NCBI RefSeq assembly: GCF_002899455.1 | Contig: NZ_PPFB01000001.1 | Coordinates: 4,440,001-4,504,000, forward strand | DNA: 64,000 bases | Source: Streptomyces sp. DH-12 | GTDB lineage: Bacteria > Actinomycetota > Actinomycetes > Streptomycetales > Streptomycetaceae | Direction: 5' to 3' | Shown here: positions 24,688 to 33,637 of the stretch, piece by piece | Numbering within the stretch: the stretch's first letter is position 1 | Layout of the letters: every line of letters starts with the position of its first letter | Made by a program: the position numbers and the translations under genes | The notes under the pieces: model-generated | What the model saw: the letters and a program-made list of their open reading frames with translations, nothing else | What the model was told of the DNA's origin: nothing | Databases searched by the model: none

Positions 24688-24963
24688 ATGATGCACACCG
24701 CAGTGGGATGGCACGTGGAGCTGGAGTTCATGGAGGACGACCAGCACACCCGCGCCGCCGCGATGGTCCGGCTGCCCGACGGGTCCGAGGTACGCGCCCA
24801 CGGGCACGCGTCCCGGCACTACACCGACGCCAATCAGCCGCGGGTCGGGGAGGAGATCGCCGGCGCCCGGGCCCTGAACGAGCTCGCCATGCAGATGCTC
24901 GACAAGGCGCACCGCGAGATCGACGACGCGTCCGGCCGTGTCTCCCACCCGATCCACGTCTAG
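24688..24963 (+). CDS. DUF1876 (dsRBD-fold) protein
   Basis: A protein of 91 residues. The pattern GWHVELEFMEDDQHTRAAAMVRLPDG, then GHASRHYTDANQPRVGEEIAGARALNELAMQMLDKAHREI, matches the actinobacterial DUF1876 family, whose members have a fold like double-stranded-RNA-binding domains. Function is unknown; the genes are often linked to stress responses. It has an excellent ribosome-binding site, GGAGGTGAT (24674-24682), before tandem ATGs, suggesting strong translation. Its TAG stop shares the CTAG tetranucleotide with the stop of the convergent hydrolase gene. Confidence 0.85.
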   Translation: MMHTAVGWHVELEFMEDDQHTRAAAMVRLPDGSEVRAHGHASRHYTDANQPRVGEEIAGARALNELAMQMLDKAHREIDDASGRVSHPIHV

Positions 24964-26147
24964 GAACGCGTGACGCACTCCCGCACCGCGCGGATCAGCG
25001 CCTGGGCCCTGGGGTCCGCCGTCACCGTCCTGCGGAAGCCGTTGGTGACGTAGCCGAAGGCGACGCCGGACTCCGGGTCGGCGAAGCCGAGGGAGCCGCC
25101 GCGGCCGGGGTGGCCGAAGGAGCCCGGGGCCAGGAAGGGGGAGGCGGTGCCGTGCAGCATGTAGCCGAGCCCGAAGCGGGTGCCCACCACCAGGACCCGG
25201 TCGGGGCCCGCGGACTCCTCGGCGCGGGCGCGCTCCACCGTGGCCGGGGCGAGCAGGCGCACGCCGTCGACCGGGCCGACGAGCGACGCGTAGAAGCGGG
25301 CCAGCCCGTCCGCCGTCGCGATGCCGTTCGCGGCGGGCAGGGCGGCCGCGTGGAACGCCGGGTCGTTCTGGTCCGGGGACGGTGCGATCGCGTCGAAGGC
25401 GCGGCGGGTGAGGGAGGCCGGGTCGGCGTAGGCGGCGGTGACCGACCGTTTGGGCCGGGCGCGCAGCGCCCCTGACGGTTCGGGCGCCTCGGTCCTGCCG
25501 ACCCGGCCGACGCGGTGCGCCTCGGCGTCCGGGAGACCGATCCACAGGTCCAGGCCCAGCGGGGCGGCGATCTCGGTCGCTGTCCAGTCGCCGGCGCCCC
25601 GGCCCGTCACCCGGCGCACCAGCTCGTCCACCAGCCAGCCGTACGTCAGCGCGTGGTAGCCGTGGTCCGTGCCCGGCTCCCACACCGGGGCCTGCGCGGC
25701 GACCGCCACGGCGGCGCGCCGCGGGTCGGCCGCCTCGGCGAAGTCCAGCGGACGGTCCAGCACCGGCAGTCCCGCCCGGTGCCCGAGGACGTGCCGGACC
25801 AGCACGCCCTCCTTGCCGTGCGCCTTGAACTCCGGCCAGTACCGGCCGACCGGCGCGTCCAGGTCCAGCAGCCCGCGCTCGTGCAGCATCAGCAGCGCGG
25901 CGGCCGCGACGCCCTTGGTGGCCGACCGGACGACCTGGGCGGTGTCCCGCTGCCAGGGTCCGTCGCCGTCGACGTCCTTGGTCCCGGCCCACAGGTCCAC
26001 GACCCGGCGCCCGTCCCGGTACACGGCGAGCGCCGCCCCCCGCTCCCCGAGCCGCTCGAAGTTCCGGGCGAACGCCTCCCGGACCGGTTCGTACCCGTCG
26101 GCCACCGTGCCGTGCACGTCGACGTCCACGTCCTGTGTTCCTTCCAC
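24960..26147 (-). CDS. Serine hydrolase of the beta-lactamase class C / EstB family
   Basis: A protein of 395 residues from GTG 26147. The nucleophile motif SATKG (SxxK) is near residue 75, the Tyr motif appears as HGYHALTYGW, and a C-terminal HPGRGGSLG stands where class C enzymes have KTG, as in EstB-type esterases. There is no signal peptide, so it is a cytoplasmic esterase or peptidase rather than a secreted beta-lactamase. An in-frame GTG at 26129 has GGAAGGA at good distance and may be the real start (389 residues). Its stop is nested in the palindrome CTAG with that of DUF1876. It diverges from ssgE. Confidence 0.88.
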   Translation of the reverse strand: MEGTQDVDVDVHGTVADGYEPVREAFARNFERLGERGAALAVYRDGRRVVDLWAGTKDVDGDGPWQRDTAQVVRSATKGVAAAALLMLHERGLLDLDAPVGRYWPEFKAHGKEGVLVRHVLGHRAGLPVLDRPLDFAEAADPRRAAVAVAAQAPVWEPGTDHGYHALTYGWLVDELVRRVTGRGAGDWTATEIAAPLGLDLWIGLPDAEAHRVGRVGRTEAPEPSGALRARPKRSVTAAYADPASLTRRAFDAIAPSPDQNDPAFHAAALPAANGIATADGLARFYASLVGPVDGVRLLAPATVERARAEESAGPDRVLVVGTRFGLGYMLHGTASPFLAPGSFGHPGRGGSLGFADPESGVAFGYVTNGFRRTVTADPRAQALIRAVRECVTRS

Positions 26148-26315
26148 TCGCCTGCGACAGTGGGTGCAACCGCGCCGCCGCGCCTGCGATTCCAGGGCGC
26201 GGTGCGCTCGTCACCCACGGACGGACAGCACCGGCACGCCGCTCGGAAGCGCGGATTCCGATTTGGGTGCACGATGGGACGGGGGTGGGCAGACGGCCGG
26301 CAAGCCTGGGAAGCC

Positions 26316-26343
26316 TTGACAGGCGCACGACGCAGCGTAAGGG
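26316..26343 (+). promoter_or_regulatory. Promoter of ssgE
   Basis: A perfect -35 TTGACA (26316-26321), a 16-base spacer and TAAGGG (26338-26343). Only 8 bases separate the -10 box from the ATG, so the mRNA would be leaderless or nearly so; alternatively AAGGGG serves as ribosome-binding site for a transcript from further upstream. Confidence 0.6.
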
Positions 26344-26351
26344 GCCCACCG

Positions 26352-26714
26352 ATGTCCGTGATCGAGCAGTACGCGCGAGTCCACATCGTGACGGACGCGG
26401 CCCCCCTGCCGGAGAGTCACAGGACCGTCCCCGTGACGCTGCGGTACGACCCCGAGGCCGACCCCCGTCACGTGCGGGTCGCCCTCCCCGGGGCGGTGCC
26501 CCGCGAGTGGGTCGTCGAACGGGACCTGCTGGAACACGGCCTCACCGCGCCCGTGGACCGCGACGGCACACGGGTGTGGCCGTGCGGCCGGGCGCAGACG
26601 GTCGTGGAGTTCCACAGCGGCCGGGGCCACTCGGTCGTCGAGTTCGACACCAAGACCCTGTCCCGCTTCCTCAACCTCACCCGCGTGCCGGCGGCCCAGC
26701 CGGTCCCCCACTGA
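26352..26714 (+). CDS. ssgE: SsgA-like sporulation protein, probably SsgE
   Basis: A protein of 120 residues of the SsgA-like family found only in morphologically complex actinomycetes. Family features are PVTLRYDPEADPRHVRVALPG, REWVVERDLLEHGLTAPV, VWPCGRAQTVVEFHS and VEFDTKTLSRFLNLT. These proteins guide septum and cell-wall machinery during sporulation; SsgE is linked to spore maturation and separation. SsgE is chosen over other paralogues because, from memory, ssgE in S. coelicolor lies beside a tandem PBP pair, exactly as here. The family call is firm; the paralogue call rests on synteny. Confidence 0.8.
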   Translation: MSVIEQYARVHIVTDAAPLPESHRTVPVTLRYDPEADPRHVRVALPGAVPREWVVERDLLEHGLTAPVDRDGTRVWPCGRAQTVVEFHSGRGHSVVEFDTKTLSRFLNLTRVPAAQPVPH

Positions 26715-26751
26715 CCGGCGGGGCGTCCCGGACCCGCACCGCCCGGCTCCC

Positions 26752-28413
26752 TCAGCCGCCCGCCTTCAGCAGGGCCGCCACGATCGGGCCCGCCGTGGAG
26801 CCGCCGTGGCCGGCGGACTGGACGACGGCGGCCGCCGCCAGGTCGCCGCGGTAGGCGGTGAACCAGCCGTTGGGTTTCTTCTGCCCGTCCACCTCGGCCG
26901 ACCCCGTCTTGGCGCCCCGCTCACCGTCCACCCCGGCCATCGCCTCCGCGGCGGTGCCGCTGGTCGCGGTGTACGCCATCAGCTCCCGCACCTGCGCCAG
27001 CGTCCTGGCGGACAGCGTGCGCGGCGCCTTCGCCAGCCGGCGCCCGTCCACCTCCGGCGACACCAGGTACGGCTGGTGGAACACCCCCGCCTTGACCGTC
27101 GCCGACACCGACGCCATGTTCAGCGGGTTCATCCGCACCCCGCCCTGGCCTATCAGCGACGCGGCCATCGGGGCCTTCGACTGCACGGGCACCGAGCCGT
27201 CGAAGGTGGACACGCCGACCTGCCAGTCGTTCCGGCCGAGACCGTAGTAGTCCCGGGCGTGCTCGGTGAGGTCGTCGTCCTCCAGCTTCGGGGCCTGGCT
27301 GATGAAGGCGGTGTTGCAGGAGCGGGCGAAGCTCGCGCGGAACGTGCCGTCCTTGATCTGGAACTTGTCGAGGTTCTGGAACTTCCAGCCGCCGTAGCTG
27401 AAGTACTTGGGGCACGGGTGCTTCTTGTCCATGGACGCGAGGCCCTTCTCGATCAGCATCGAGGAGGTGACCACCTTCATGGTGGAGCCCGGCGCCAGCG
27501 ATCCCTGGAAGGCGACGTTGAAGCCGCGCGAGGAGTTCGCCACCGCGAGTATCTCGCCGGTCGACGGCCGCAGCACCACCACCGACGCCCGCTTCCTCTT
27601 CGCCACCTCGGCCTCGGCGACCGCCTGCAGGGACGGGTTCAGCGTGGTCCTCACCGTGCCCGGCGTGCCCTCGCTCAGCTCCAGCAGGGTCGTGTCGGAC
27701 AGCTCCGCCTTCTTCGACGCCTCGCCGCGCACCACGCGCAGCTCCACGCCGGCCCGGCCGCCCGCCTTCTCGCCGTACTTCGCGCGCAGCCCGTCCAGCA
27801 CGGACCCGAGGGACGGGTACGTCGCCGTGGTCAGCTCGCCGCCGTCGCGGTCCAGCGCCTTCACCGGCGGGGTGCCCGCCTCACCGGTGACCAGCCTGTC
27901 GCCCTCCCTGAGCTCCGGGTGCAGCACGGAAGGCCGCCAGTCGACGCGCGGCTCCCCGTCCCCGGCCCGGCGCACCACGTGCAGCGTGCTGTCGTACGCC
28001 AGCGGCTTCGACGACTGCTCGTACGCCACCGTGCCCTTGACGGAGAAGGTGACCGTGTCCTGGGCGGGGGCGCCCGGGGTGAGGGCGAGGTTCCGGACGC
28101 GGGCGTCCTTGACGTACGAGGTGAGCGCCGCCTTGGCGGCCGCCGGGTCGTCGGTCGCGGCGGCGGCCTCGGCGACCTGGCCGGACTGCCAGGCGGTCAG
28201 GAACCGCTCGGCGGCGGCGGTGACCTCGTCGGCCGACAGCGGCCCCGACTTCACGGTCTCCGCCTGCGTGGTGGTGTCCCCGCCGTCCTGTCCGGCGCCG
28301 CCGACGAGCGCGTACGCGCCGTAGCCGGCGCCACCCATGATCACGGCCATCGCCGCGCCGATCACGACCGGCCTGACACTCCGCCGGTCCCCGGCGTGCC
28401 CTCTGTTCCCCAC
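26752..28413 (-). CDS. Penicillin-binding transpeptidase, first of tandem pair
   Basis: A protein of 553 residues from GTG 28413, which has GGAGGAA 9 bases upstream. Layout: basic N-terminus, one membrane anchor near residues 15-40, a MecA_N/NTF2-like domain, a linker domain and a transpeptidase. The active-site motifs are intact: STMK with Ser310, SCN with Ser365, KTGS with Lys502. It lacks a glycosyltransferase domain, so it cross-links peptidoglycan as a class B enzyme. It is clearly paralogous to the next gene (the same motif spacing and the same ending, VAA-LKAGG). Position beside ssgE suggests a role in sporulation-related wall synthesis; this is inference. Confidence 0.92.
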   Translation of the reverse strand: MGNRGHAGDRRSVRPVVIGAAMAVIMGGAGYGAYALVGGAGQDGGDTTTQAETVKSGPLSADEVTAAAERFLTAWQSGQVAEAAAATDDPAAAKAALTSYVKDARVRNLALTPGAPAQDTVTFSVKGTVAYEQSSKPLAYDSTLHVVRRAGDGEPRVDWRPSVLHPELREGDRLVTGEAGTPPVKALDRDGGELTTATYPSLGSVLDGLRAKYGEKAGGRAGVELRVVRGEASKKAELSDTTLLELSEGTPGTVRTTLNPSLQAVAEAEVAKRKRASVVVLRPSTGEILAVANSSRGFNVAFQGSLAPGSTMKVVTSSMLIEKGLASMDKKHPCPKYFSYGGWKFQNLDKFQIKDGTFRASFARSCNTAFISQAPKLEDDDLTEHARDYYGLGRNDWQVGVSTFDGSVPVQSKAPMAASLIGQGGVRMNPLNMASVSATVKAGVFHQPYLVSPEVDGRRLAKAPRTLSARTLAQVRELMAYTATSGTAAEAMAGVDGERGAKTGSAEVDGQKKPNGWFTAYRGDLAAAAVVQSAGHGGSTAGPIVAALLKAGG

Positions 28414-28547
28414 TGCTGTCCGTTCCTCCGTCGCCCCGCCCCGGCCCCCCGCGGCCCGCGTGGCTCTCGATCGCGTCAAGGCCGTCGTCGGCGCTGCTGC
28501 GCCGACGACGGCCCCCACCCTAAAGTCCCGCCGGACGGGCCGTGCGC

Positions 28548-30176
28548 TCAGCCGCCCGCTCGTAGCACGGCTGCGACAATCGGCCCCGCCGCGTCGCCGC
28601 CGTGGCCGCCCTGCTGCGCCATGGCCGCCGCCGCGACGTCGTCGCGGAAGCCGGTGAACCAGCTGTCCGACGTGGCGTTGCCGTCGACCTCCGCGGAACC
28701 GGTCTTCGCGCCGATGTCACCGCCCAGGCCGGACATCGCCCGCTGCGCGGTGCCCTGGGTGGCGGTGAGCCGCATCATCTCCTTGAGCTGCGCGGCCGTA
28801 CCCGCCGGCAGGCCCTTCGCCTGCGCGAGCTGCCGGCCGTCCAGCTCGGGGGAGACCAGGTACGGCTGGCGGAAGGCGCCGGTGACGGCGGTGGCCGTCA
28901 CGGAGGCCATGGTCAGCGGGTTCATCTGCACCTGGCCCTGGCCGATGGCGTTCGCCGCCCGGTCCGGACCGCCGACGGCCGGCACGCTGCCGTCGAAGGA
29001 GGCGATGCCGGTCTTCCAGTCGTCCCGGCCGAGCCCGAACCGCTCCTGCGCCTCCTGGGTGAGCGAGGCGTCGGTGAGCGGCTCCTCGTCGATCAGCTTG
29101 ATGAAGGCGGTGTTGCAGGAGCGCAGGAAGCTGTCGGCGAGGGTGGCGCCCTCGTTCGGCGCCATGCCGGTGAGGTTCTTGAAGGTCTGGCTCTTCCAGA
29201 CCGCGGTGTCCGTGCAGGGCGCGGGGCCGTTCATGGAGGTCACGCCGTTGTCGATGAGCATCGCGGCGGTGATGATCTTCATGGTGGAGCCGGGGGCGAC
29301 CTGGCCCTGGAAGGCCGCGTTGAAGCCGTCGTCGCGGTGGTTGGCCACGGCCAGCACCTCGCCGGTGCTGGGCTTCAGCGCCACCACCGACGACTCGGGG
29401 TACGCCCGCACCGCCTTCTCGGCGGCCGCCTGCACCCCGGCGCTGAGCGTGGTGCGCAGCGTGCCCGGCTCGCCCGCGGCGAGGGTGAGCAGCGGGGTGT
29501 CCGCCTCGTCGGCCGCGTGCCGGATCGACAGCTCGACGGCCGGGCTGCCGCCCGCCTCGTCGCCGTACTTCTGCCGCAGGGTGTCCAGGACCGGTCCGAG
29601 GGAGGGGTACTTCTCCTTCGTCAGCACGGTGCCGTCGCGGTCCACCGCCTCGATGGGCGGCTGCGCGGACTCGCCGGTGACGAGGGTGTCGCCGTCCCTC
29701 AGGTCCGGGTGGACGACGGACGGCGCCCAGTCGACCAGCGCGCGGCCGGTGGTCTCGCCGCGCACGACGGTCAGCGTGCTGGTGTAGCGCAGGGACTCGG
29801 AGACGCCGTCGAAGGAGACGGTCGCCTTCACCGTGAACGGCACGGTGGTGCCGCGCGGGGCGCCCGGCGTGATGTCGACCCGGCCGATCCGCGCCTCCTC
29901 GCCGTACGCGGTCAGCAGCGCGCCGGCGTCCTGCGCGTCGTTCGTGTACGACGCGGCCTCGGCGGCCCGCCCCGTCTCCCAGGCGCCGAAGAACGCCTCG
30001 GTCGTCTCACGCACCTCGTCCCGGTCCGGGGGCCCCGACTTCGGCGTGTCCGACGCGGCGGAACCGCCGCCCCCGCCGCCGACGGCCGAGACGATGTTGT
30101 ACGCCCCGTACCCGGCCCCGCCGACCATCACGGCGAACACGCCGCCTATGACGGCGACCTTGACCCCCCTGCCCAT
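28548..30176 (-). CDS. Penicillin-binding transpeptidase, second of tandem pair
   Basis: A protein of 542 residues, starting at ATG 30176 with GGAGGGA 7 bases upstream; the longer frame to 30209 is unlikely. Same plan as its neighbour: single N-terminal anchor (VKVAVIGGVFAVMVGGAGYGAY), MecA_N-like domain, then transpeptidase with STMK (Ser297), SCN (Ser353) and KTGS (Lys491). Both start with a GAGYGAY motif at the end of the anchor. The two genes are co-directional, 134 bases apart, and probably arose by duplication. Upstream lies a decayed transposase on the other strand. Confidence 0.92.
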   Translation of the reverse strand: MGRGVKVAVIGGVFAVMVGGAGYGAYNIVSAVGGGGGGSAASDTPKSGPPDRDEVRETTEAFFGAWETGRAAEAASYTNDAQDAGALLTAYGEEARIGRVDITPGAPRGTTVPFTVKATVSFDGVSESLRYTSTLTVVRGETTGRALVDWAPSVVHPDLRDGDTLVTGESAQPPIEAVDRDGTVLTKEKYPSLGPVLDTLRQKYGDEAGGSPAVELSIRHAADEADTPLLTLAAGEPGTLRTTLSAGVQAAAEKAVRAYPESSVVALKPSTGEVLAVANHRDDGFNAAFQGQVAPGSTMKIITAAMLIDNGVTSMNGPAPCTDTAVWKSQTFKNLTGMAPNEGATLADSFLRSCNTAFIKLIDEEPLTDASLTQEAQERFGLGRDDWKTGIASFDGSVPAVGGPDRAANAIGQGQVQMNPLTMASVTATAVTGAFRQPYLVSPELDGRQLAQAKGLPAGTAAQLKEMMRLTATQGTAQRAMSGLGGDIGAKTGSAEVDGNATSDSWFTGFRDDVAAAAMAQQGGHGGDAAGPIVAAVLRAGG

Positions 30177-30299
30177 CGGCCGATCCCTCCCCCCGGCCGG
30201 GCCCCGCATCTCCTGAACGCGTTCAAAAGCACCGGCACGTGCCGAACTCTATGCGCTGCCCGCACCCGACGGGGCCTGAGTTCTGGATCGTTGTCCCAA

Positions 30300-31114
30300 A
30301 GAGACCCGTGCCGGGCGGTCCCGCCTCGCGAGCCCGGCGTGAGGGGCCGACCGCCACGGCACGGAGGGGAGTCCGTCTTCGGTGACCCGGACACCCGGGG
30401 CACTTCCGGCACGCAGACGGTGACCGCGGCCCGTCTCCACGGCACCGCCACCGCCCGGGCCTGGGACCGGCTCCACCCGCGACTGACCCATCGCTCGGCC
30501 TGGACCGCTGAGCCGGGCGCCCTGCCGGTGATCGGGGGGACCGTGATCCGTCCGCGGGCCGGGCATCTGCCCAGGGGCGCGACGCCCGAGCCGGTATGGC
30601 TGTGGTGACCGGGCGCCGGCACCGCCACAGCCGGCGTCGACCGTCCGTGGCAGGCGTCTCTGCGCCGCTTCGGCATCGAGCACACCTTCCGCCTGTTCGA
30701 GCAGGCCTGGGCCGGACCTGTCCGAAGAACCGCACCCCCGAGGTCGCTGACCGCTGGACCTGGCTGATCGTCGCAGCCTTCACCCGGCTCCGGCCCGCCC
30801 GGCCGCCGGCGGCGGACCTCCGGCGGCCGGGGGAGAAGCCGATGCCGCCCGCCGGACTCGCCCCGCCCGCGTCCGTCGCGACGTCCGGCGCCTCCGGCCG
30901 AAGGCCGCCTGCCCGGCCGGAGCACCGAAATCCTTCCGGCCCGGCCCGGGGCGGCCACCCGGCCGCAGGGACCACCGGCCCACCGCACGCCATGACGCGC
31001 ACACCGTCCGCGAACCCGGCCCCGCGGAGCGACGCACGAAGAAGTCCACGACCCCACGTTCCCGCCGCACAGCAGCGGCATACCGCGACCACGGCAACCA
31101 CCACCGCCCAGTAG
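30300..31114 (+). pseudogene. Decayed IS transposase, C-terminal half
   Basis: Several frames together recreate the end of a DDE transposase common in Streptomyces. One frame reads GRPPRHGGESVFGDPDT, RAWDRLHPRLTHRSAW and ATPEPVWLW, then stops at TGA 30606-30608. The same frame goes on with RRFGIEHTFRLFEQAW, after which a one-base loss near 30711 shifts to CPKNRTPEVADRWTWLIVAA and AADLRRP. A second shift near 30845 leads to CPAGAPKSFRPGPGRPPGRR and AAAYRDHGNHHRP. The N-terminal catalytic half is missing and no inverted repeats are visible, so it is a dead fragment. It fills the 984-base gap between the PBP and the secreted protein gene. Confidence 0.75.
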
Positions 31115-31160
31115 CGTCCCTCCGGCGCCTCCCGGCGCCTCCCGGCGGCCCCCGGGTCCC

Positions 31161-33203
31161 TCAGACGCGGTCCTGGAAGACGATGTACCAGGGGTACGTC
31201 CCCACCACGGCGCCGTCGGCCGTCACGGCCTCCAGCGTGTAGAAGTACGTGTTCCCCTTCGTCGCCGTGGCGTCCTCCCACGTCCGGGCGTCCGCCGGGA
31301 GCAGTCCGTCGTGCTGGGGCTCGTACGCCTTGGTCGCCGGGTTCCACCGGCTCACGCGGTAGCCGGTGACCGTGGCGCAGCGGGCCGTGTCGGTGCACTG
31401 CCAGTCGACGGACGGACGGGTGGCCGTCCGGTTGTGGCCCGGACCGCCGAGGCTCCAGTCCCGGGTGACGGTCACGGACGGCCGGACATCGAGCTCGGTG
31501 GCCTCGACCACGGTGACCTTCGGGTCGCTCGGGCGCAGCGCGTTGCCCCAGTGGTCCTTGGCCGTCACCGCGTACACGTGCGTCTCGCCGTCCGGCAGGT
31601 TGCCGCAGAGGATCGCCAGCCAGTTGCCCGTGCCCTCCCAGCAGGTGTCCGGGCCGAGCCACTTGACCGTGCCGTCGGCCTGCCGGACGCCCTTCCACAC
31701 CACGTACTCGTCGATGTCGTCCTCTGGCGAGGCGGCCCAGCTCACCAGCATGCCGTCGTCGCGCGGGGTGACCTTCACGCCGGTGACCGGGCCGGGCGGC
31801 ACGCTGTCGCCGGTGCGGACGACGAGCGGGGCGGAGTACGCCGACTCGTTGCCGTCCGGGTCCACTGCCGTGACGGCGTACGTCACGTACGTGTTCACGG
31901 GCATGTCCCGGTCGACGCACGCGCCCCTGTTGCTCGCCTCGTCGCTCCCCTCGTCGGCGCAGGTCACCTCGGTGCGGGCGGCCGGGTCGAAGGTCTTGCC
32001 GGGCGAGCGGTACACGCGGTAGTGCCCGCCGTTGCCGAAGTCCTCGGACCAGCGGCCGCCAGGCGCCGTCCAGTACACCGCGGTGTAGCCGGGACGGGCG
32101 AGGGAGTTCAGGCCGGCCGGGGACCCCGGCGGCGTACGGTCGACGCCGTCGCCGGTGACTGCGGCATACGCCCCCGGGTTGCCGAGCGCGTCGACGCCGC
32201 GGACGCGGTAGTACTGGTTCGCGTTCACGGGGGCGTCGGTCCGGTAGGACGTCGTGGTCGTCGTGCCCAGCAGCTCGAACGGGCCGGTGGCCGAGGAGGC
32301 CGCGTACACCTGGTACTTCGCGGCGTCGCCGACGGCCTGCCAGTTCAGGGTGGCCCACCAGGCGTCGCTGACGACCGTGAGGCCGGCCGGGGCGGCCGGG
32401 CCGGTGCGGTCGGCGGTGGTGGCGGTCACGTCGAGGCTGCCGGTGGACTCGCGGCCGGCCTTGTCGACGGCTCGGACCTCGTACAGGAAGGTCTGGCCGG
32501 TGGCGGGCGGGGCGTCGACGAAGGACCGGGTGGTCAGCAGGGACGCTCCGCTGACCCTGGCCCAGCTGGTGGTGCTCAGCCGGCGGTACACGCGGTACCC
32601 GGCGATGTCCATCTCCTTGTTGGCGGCCCAGCGCAGGGTGGTCCTGGCCGTCGCCCGGTCGTACGCGGCGGTGAGGCCGGTCGGGGCGAGCGGCTTGACC
32701 CTGTCGACGGCGGCCTGGGTGCGCGGGGCGTACGTGAAGGCGGCGGAGGCGTAGCCGGTCCAGGCGACGTAGTCCACGCGGATCGTGTGCTTGCCGGCCG
32801 GGATGGTGAGGTCGACGGTCCTGCGGGCGGTGGTGGAGACGTTCTTCCACAGGTCGATCTTCCGTACACCGTCGACGTAGACGCGCATGCCGTCCTGCGT
32901 GGCGGCGGAGAGCCGGAAGGGGCCGCCGGAGCCGAAGTCACGGCTGAGGGACCAACGGACGGAGAAGTTGTCCTTGGGCAGCGTGACGCCGGCCGGGTCG
33001 CCGTACCCGTATTTCTCGCTGATGACGGTGTCGCAGACGGTGAGCTTCGGCGTGCCGCTGAAGGTGGCGTTGCCGAAGTACTGCGCCCGCCAGGCGGGAG
33101 AGGCGCAGGTGACCGCCGCGGCGGCGGGGGCGGCGGTGATCAGGCCGCCGGTGGTGGCGAGCGCGGCCGTCGCGGCCAGCGCGGACAGCCGGGTACGAGT
33201 CAT
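31161..33203 (-). CDS. Secreted PA14-like and fibronectin type III repeat protein
   Basis: A protein of 680 residues with a Sec signal peptide (LSALAATAALATTGGLITAAPAA) and an AAAA cleavage region. Residues ~32-150 look like a PA14-type beta-sandwich (WRAQYFGNATFSG, VYVDGVRKIDLW, HTIRVDYVAWTG). At least five fibronectin III-like repeats follow, each with an APTGL/PAGLTV opening and a YRVYR or YAVTAVD strand. No catalytic or LPXTG motif is present, so it is a secreted binding or matrix-type protein. It lies downstream of pmt in the same orientation, and its Thr/Ser-rich linkers could be O-mannosylation targets. ATG 33203 is preferred to the adjoining GTG 33206. Confidence 0.8.
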   Translation of the reverse strand: MTRTRLSALAATAALATTGGLITAAPAAAAVTCASPAWRAQYFGNATFSGTPKLTVCDTVISEKYGYGDPAGVTLPKDNFSVRWSLSRDFGSGGPFRLSAATQDGMRVYVDGVRKIDLWKNVSTTARRTVDLTIPAGKHTIRVDYVAWTGYASAAFTYAPRTQAAVDRVKPLAPTGLTAAYDRATARTTLRWAANKEMDIAGYRVYRRLSTTSWARVSGASLLTTRSFVDAPPATGQTFLYEVRAVDKAGRESTGSLDVTATTADRTGPAAPAGLTVVSDAWWATLNWQAVGDAAKYQVYAASSATGPFELLGTTTTTSYRTDAPVNANQYYRVRGVDALGNPGAYAAVTGDGVDRTPPGSPAGLNSLARPGYTAVYWTAPGGRWSEDFGNGGHYRVYRSPGKTFDPAARTEVTCADEGSDEASNRGACVDRDMPVNTYVTYAVTAVDPDGNESAYSAPLVVRTGDSVPPGPVTGVKVTPRDDGMLVSWAASPEDDIDEYVVWKGVRQADGTVKWLGPDTCWEGTGNWLAILCGNLPDGETHVYAVTAKDHWGNALRPSDPKVTVVEATELDVRPSVTVTRDWSLGGPGHNRTATRPSVDWQCTDTARCATVTGYRVSRWNPATKAYEPQHDGLLPADARTWEDATATKGNTYFYTLEAVTADGAVVGTYPWYIVFQDRV

Positions 33204-33268
33204 CACGGAGAAAGGGCCCCTTCCGGACCAAGGCGGATCACGTGCACGGTCAGACGCTTGTGTGACTG

Positions 33269-33300
33269 GTGAGCCGGGGGCAGGGTTGTCCCCGGCTCAC
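33269..33300. terminator. Stem-loop upstream of the secreted-protein gene
   Basis: GTGAGCCGGGG pairs with CCCCGGCTCAC over 11 bp around a 10-base loop. It lies in the 434-base gap between pmt and the secreted-protein gene. It may end read-through from pmt or be part of the leader; the rest of the gap shows no gene. Confidence 0.55.
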
Positions 33301-33589
33301 GCACGTTTTCCGGGCGACGTCCCGGCCGCTCACCCGTAGCGGCGCGGCGTCCGGGCGACACGCCTGGAGCTGTCGTACCGGTCGACGGCGGCAGCCGGAG
33401 CGGACTCCTGGAGCGATGTTCTCGAGGGCTTTCCCCCAGGTATGCCCCAGCGCGGCCTCGAGCGACGGAGAAGTCGCGGGTGAGAGAGGCCGAGGGGAGC
33501 CCGCTGCACATCCGCTGCGGGCCCGGTGACGGGCCGTCTCGTGGGCCGTCCGAGAGTGGCCCACGACAACCGCCGTCGACCGGCGACGA

Positions 33590-33624
33590 CCACGGGGACG
33601 CGGCGGACCGCCGCGCCCCCGTGG
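33590..33624 (-). terminator. Terminator of pmt
   Basis: CCACGGGG pairs with CCCCGTGG, extended inward by a GCGGCGG-type stem. It begins 14 bases beyond the pmt stop. Confidence 0.8.
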
Positions 33625-33637
33625 CCTGTCCGCCCAG

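Noticed and set aside
24405..25475. 356-residue plus-strand open frame over the exporter terminator and hydrolase gene
   Set aside because: It runs through a terminator and the DUF1876 gene in another frame and has only Arg/Gly/Ala-rich sequence.
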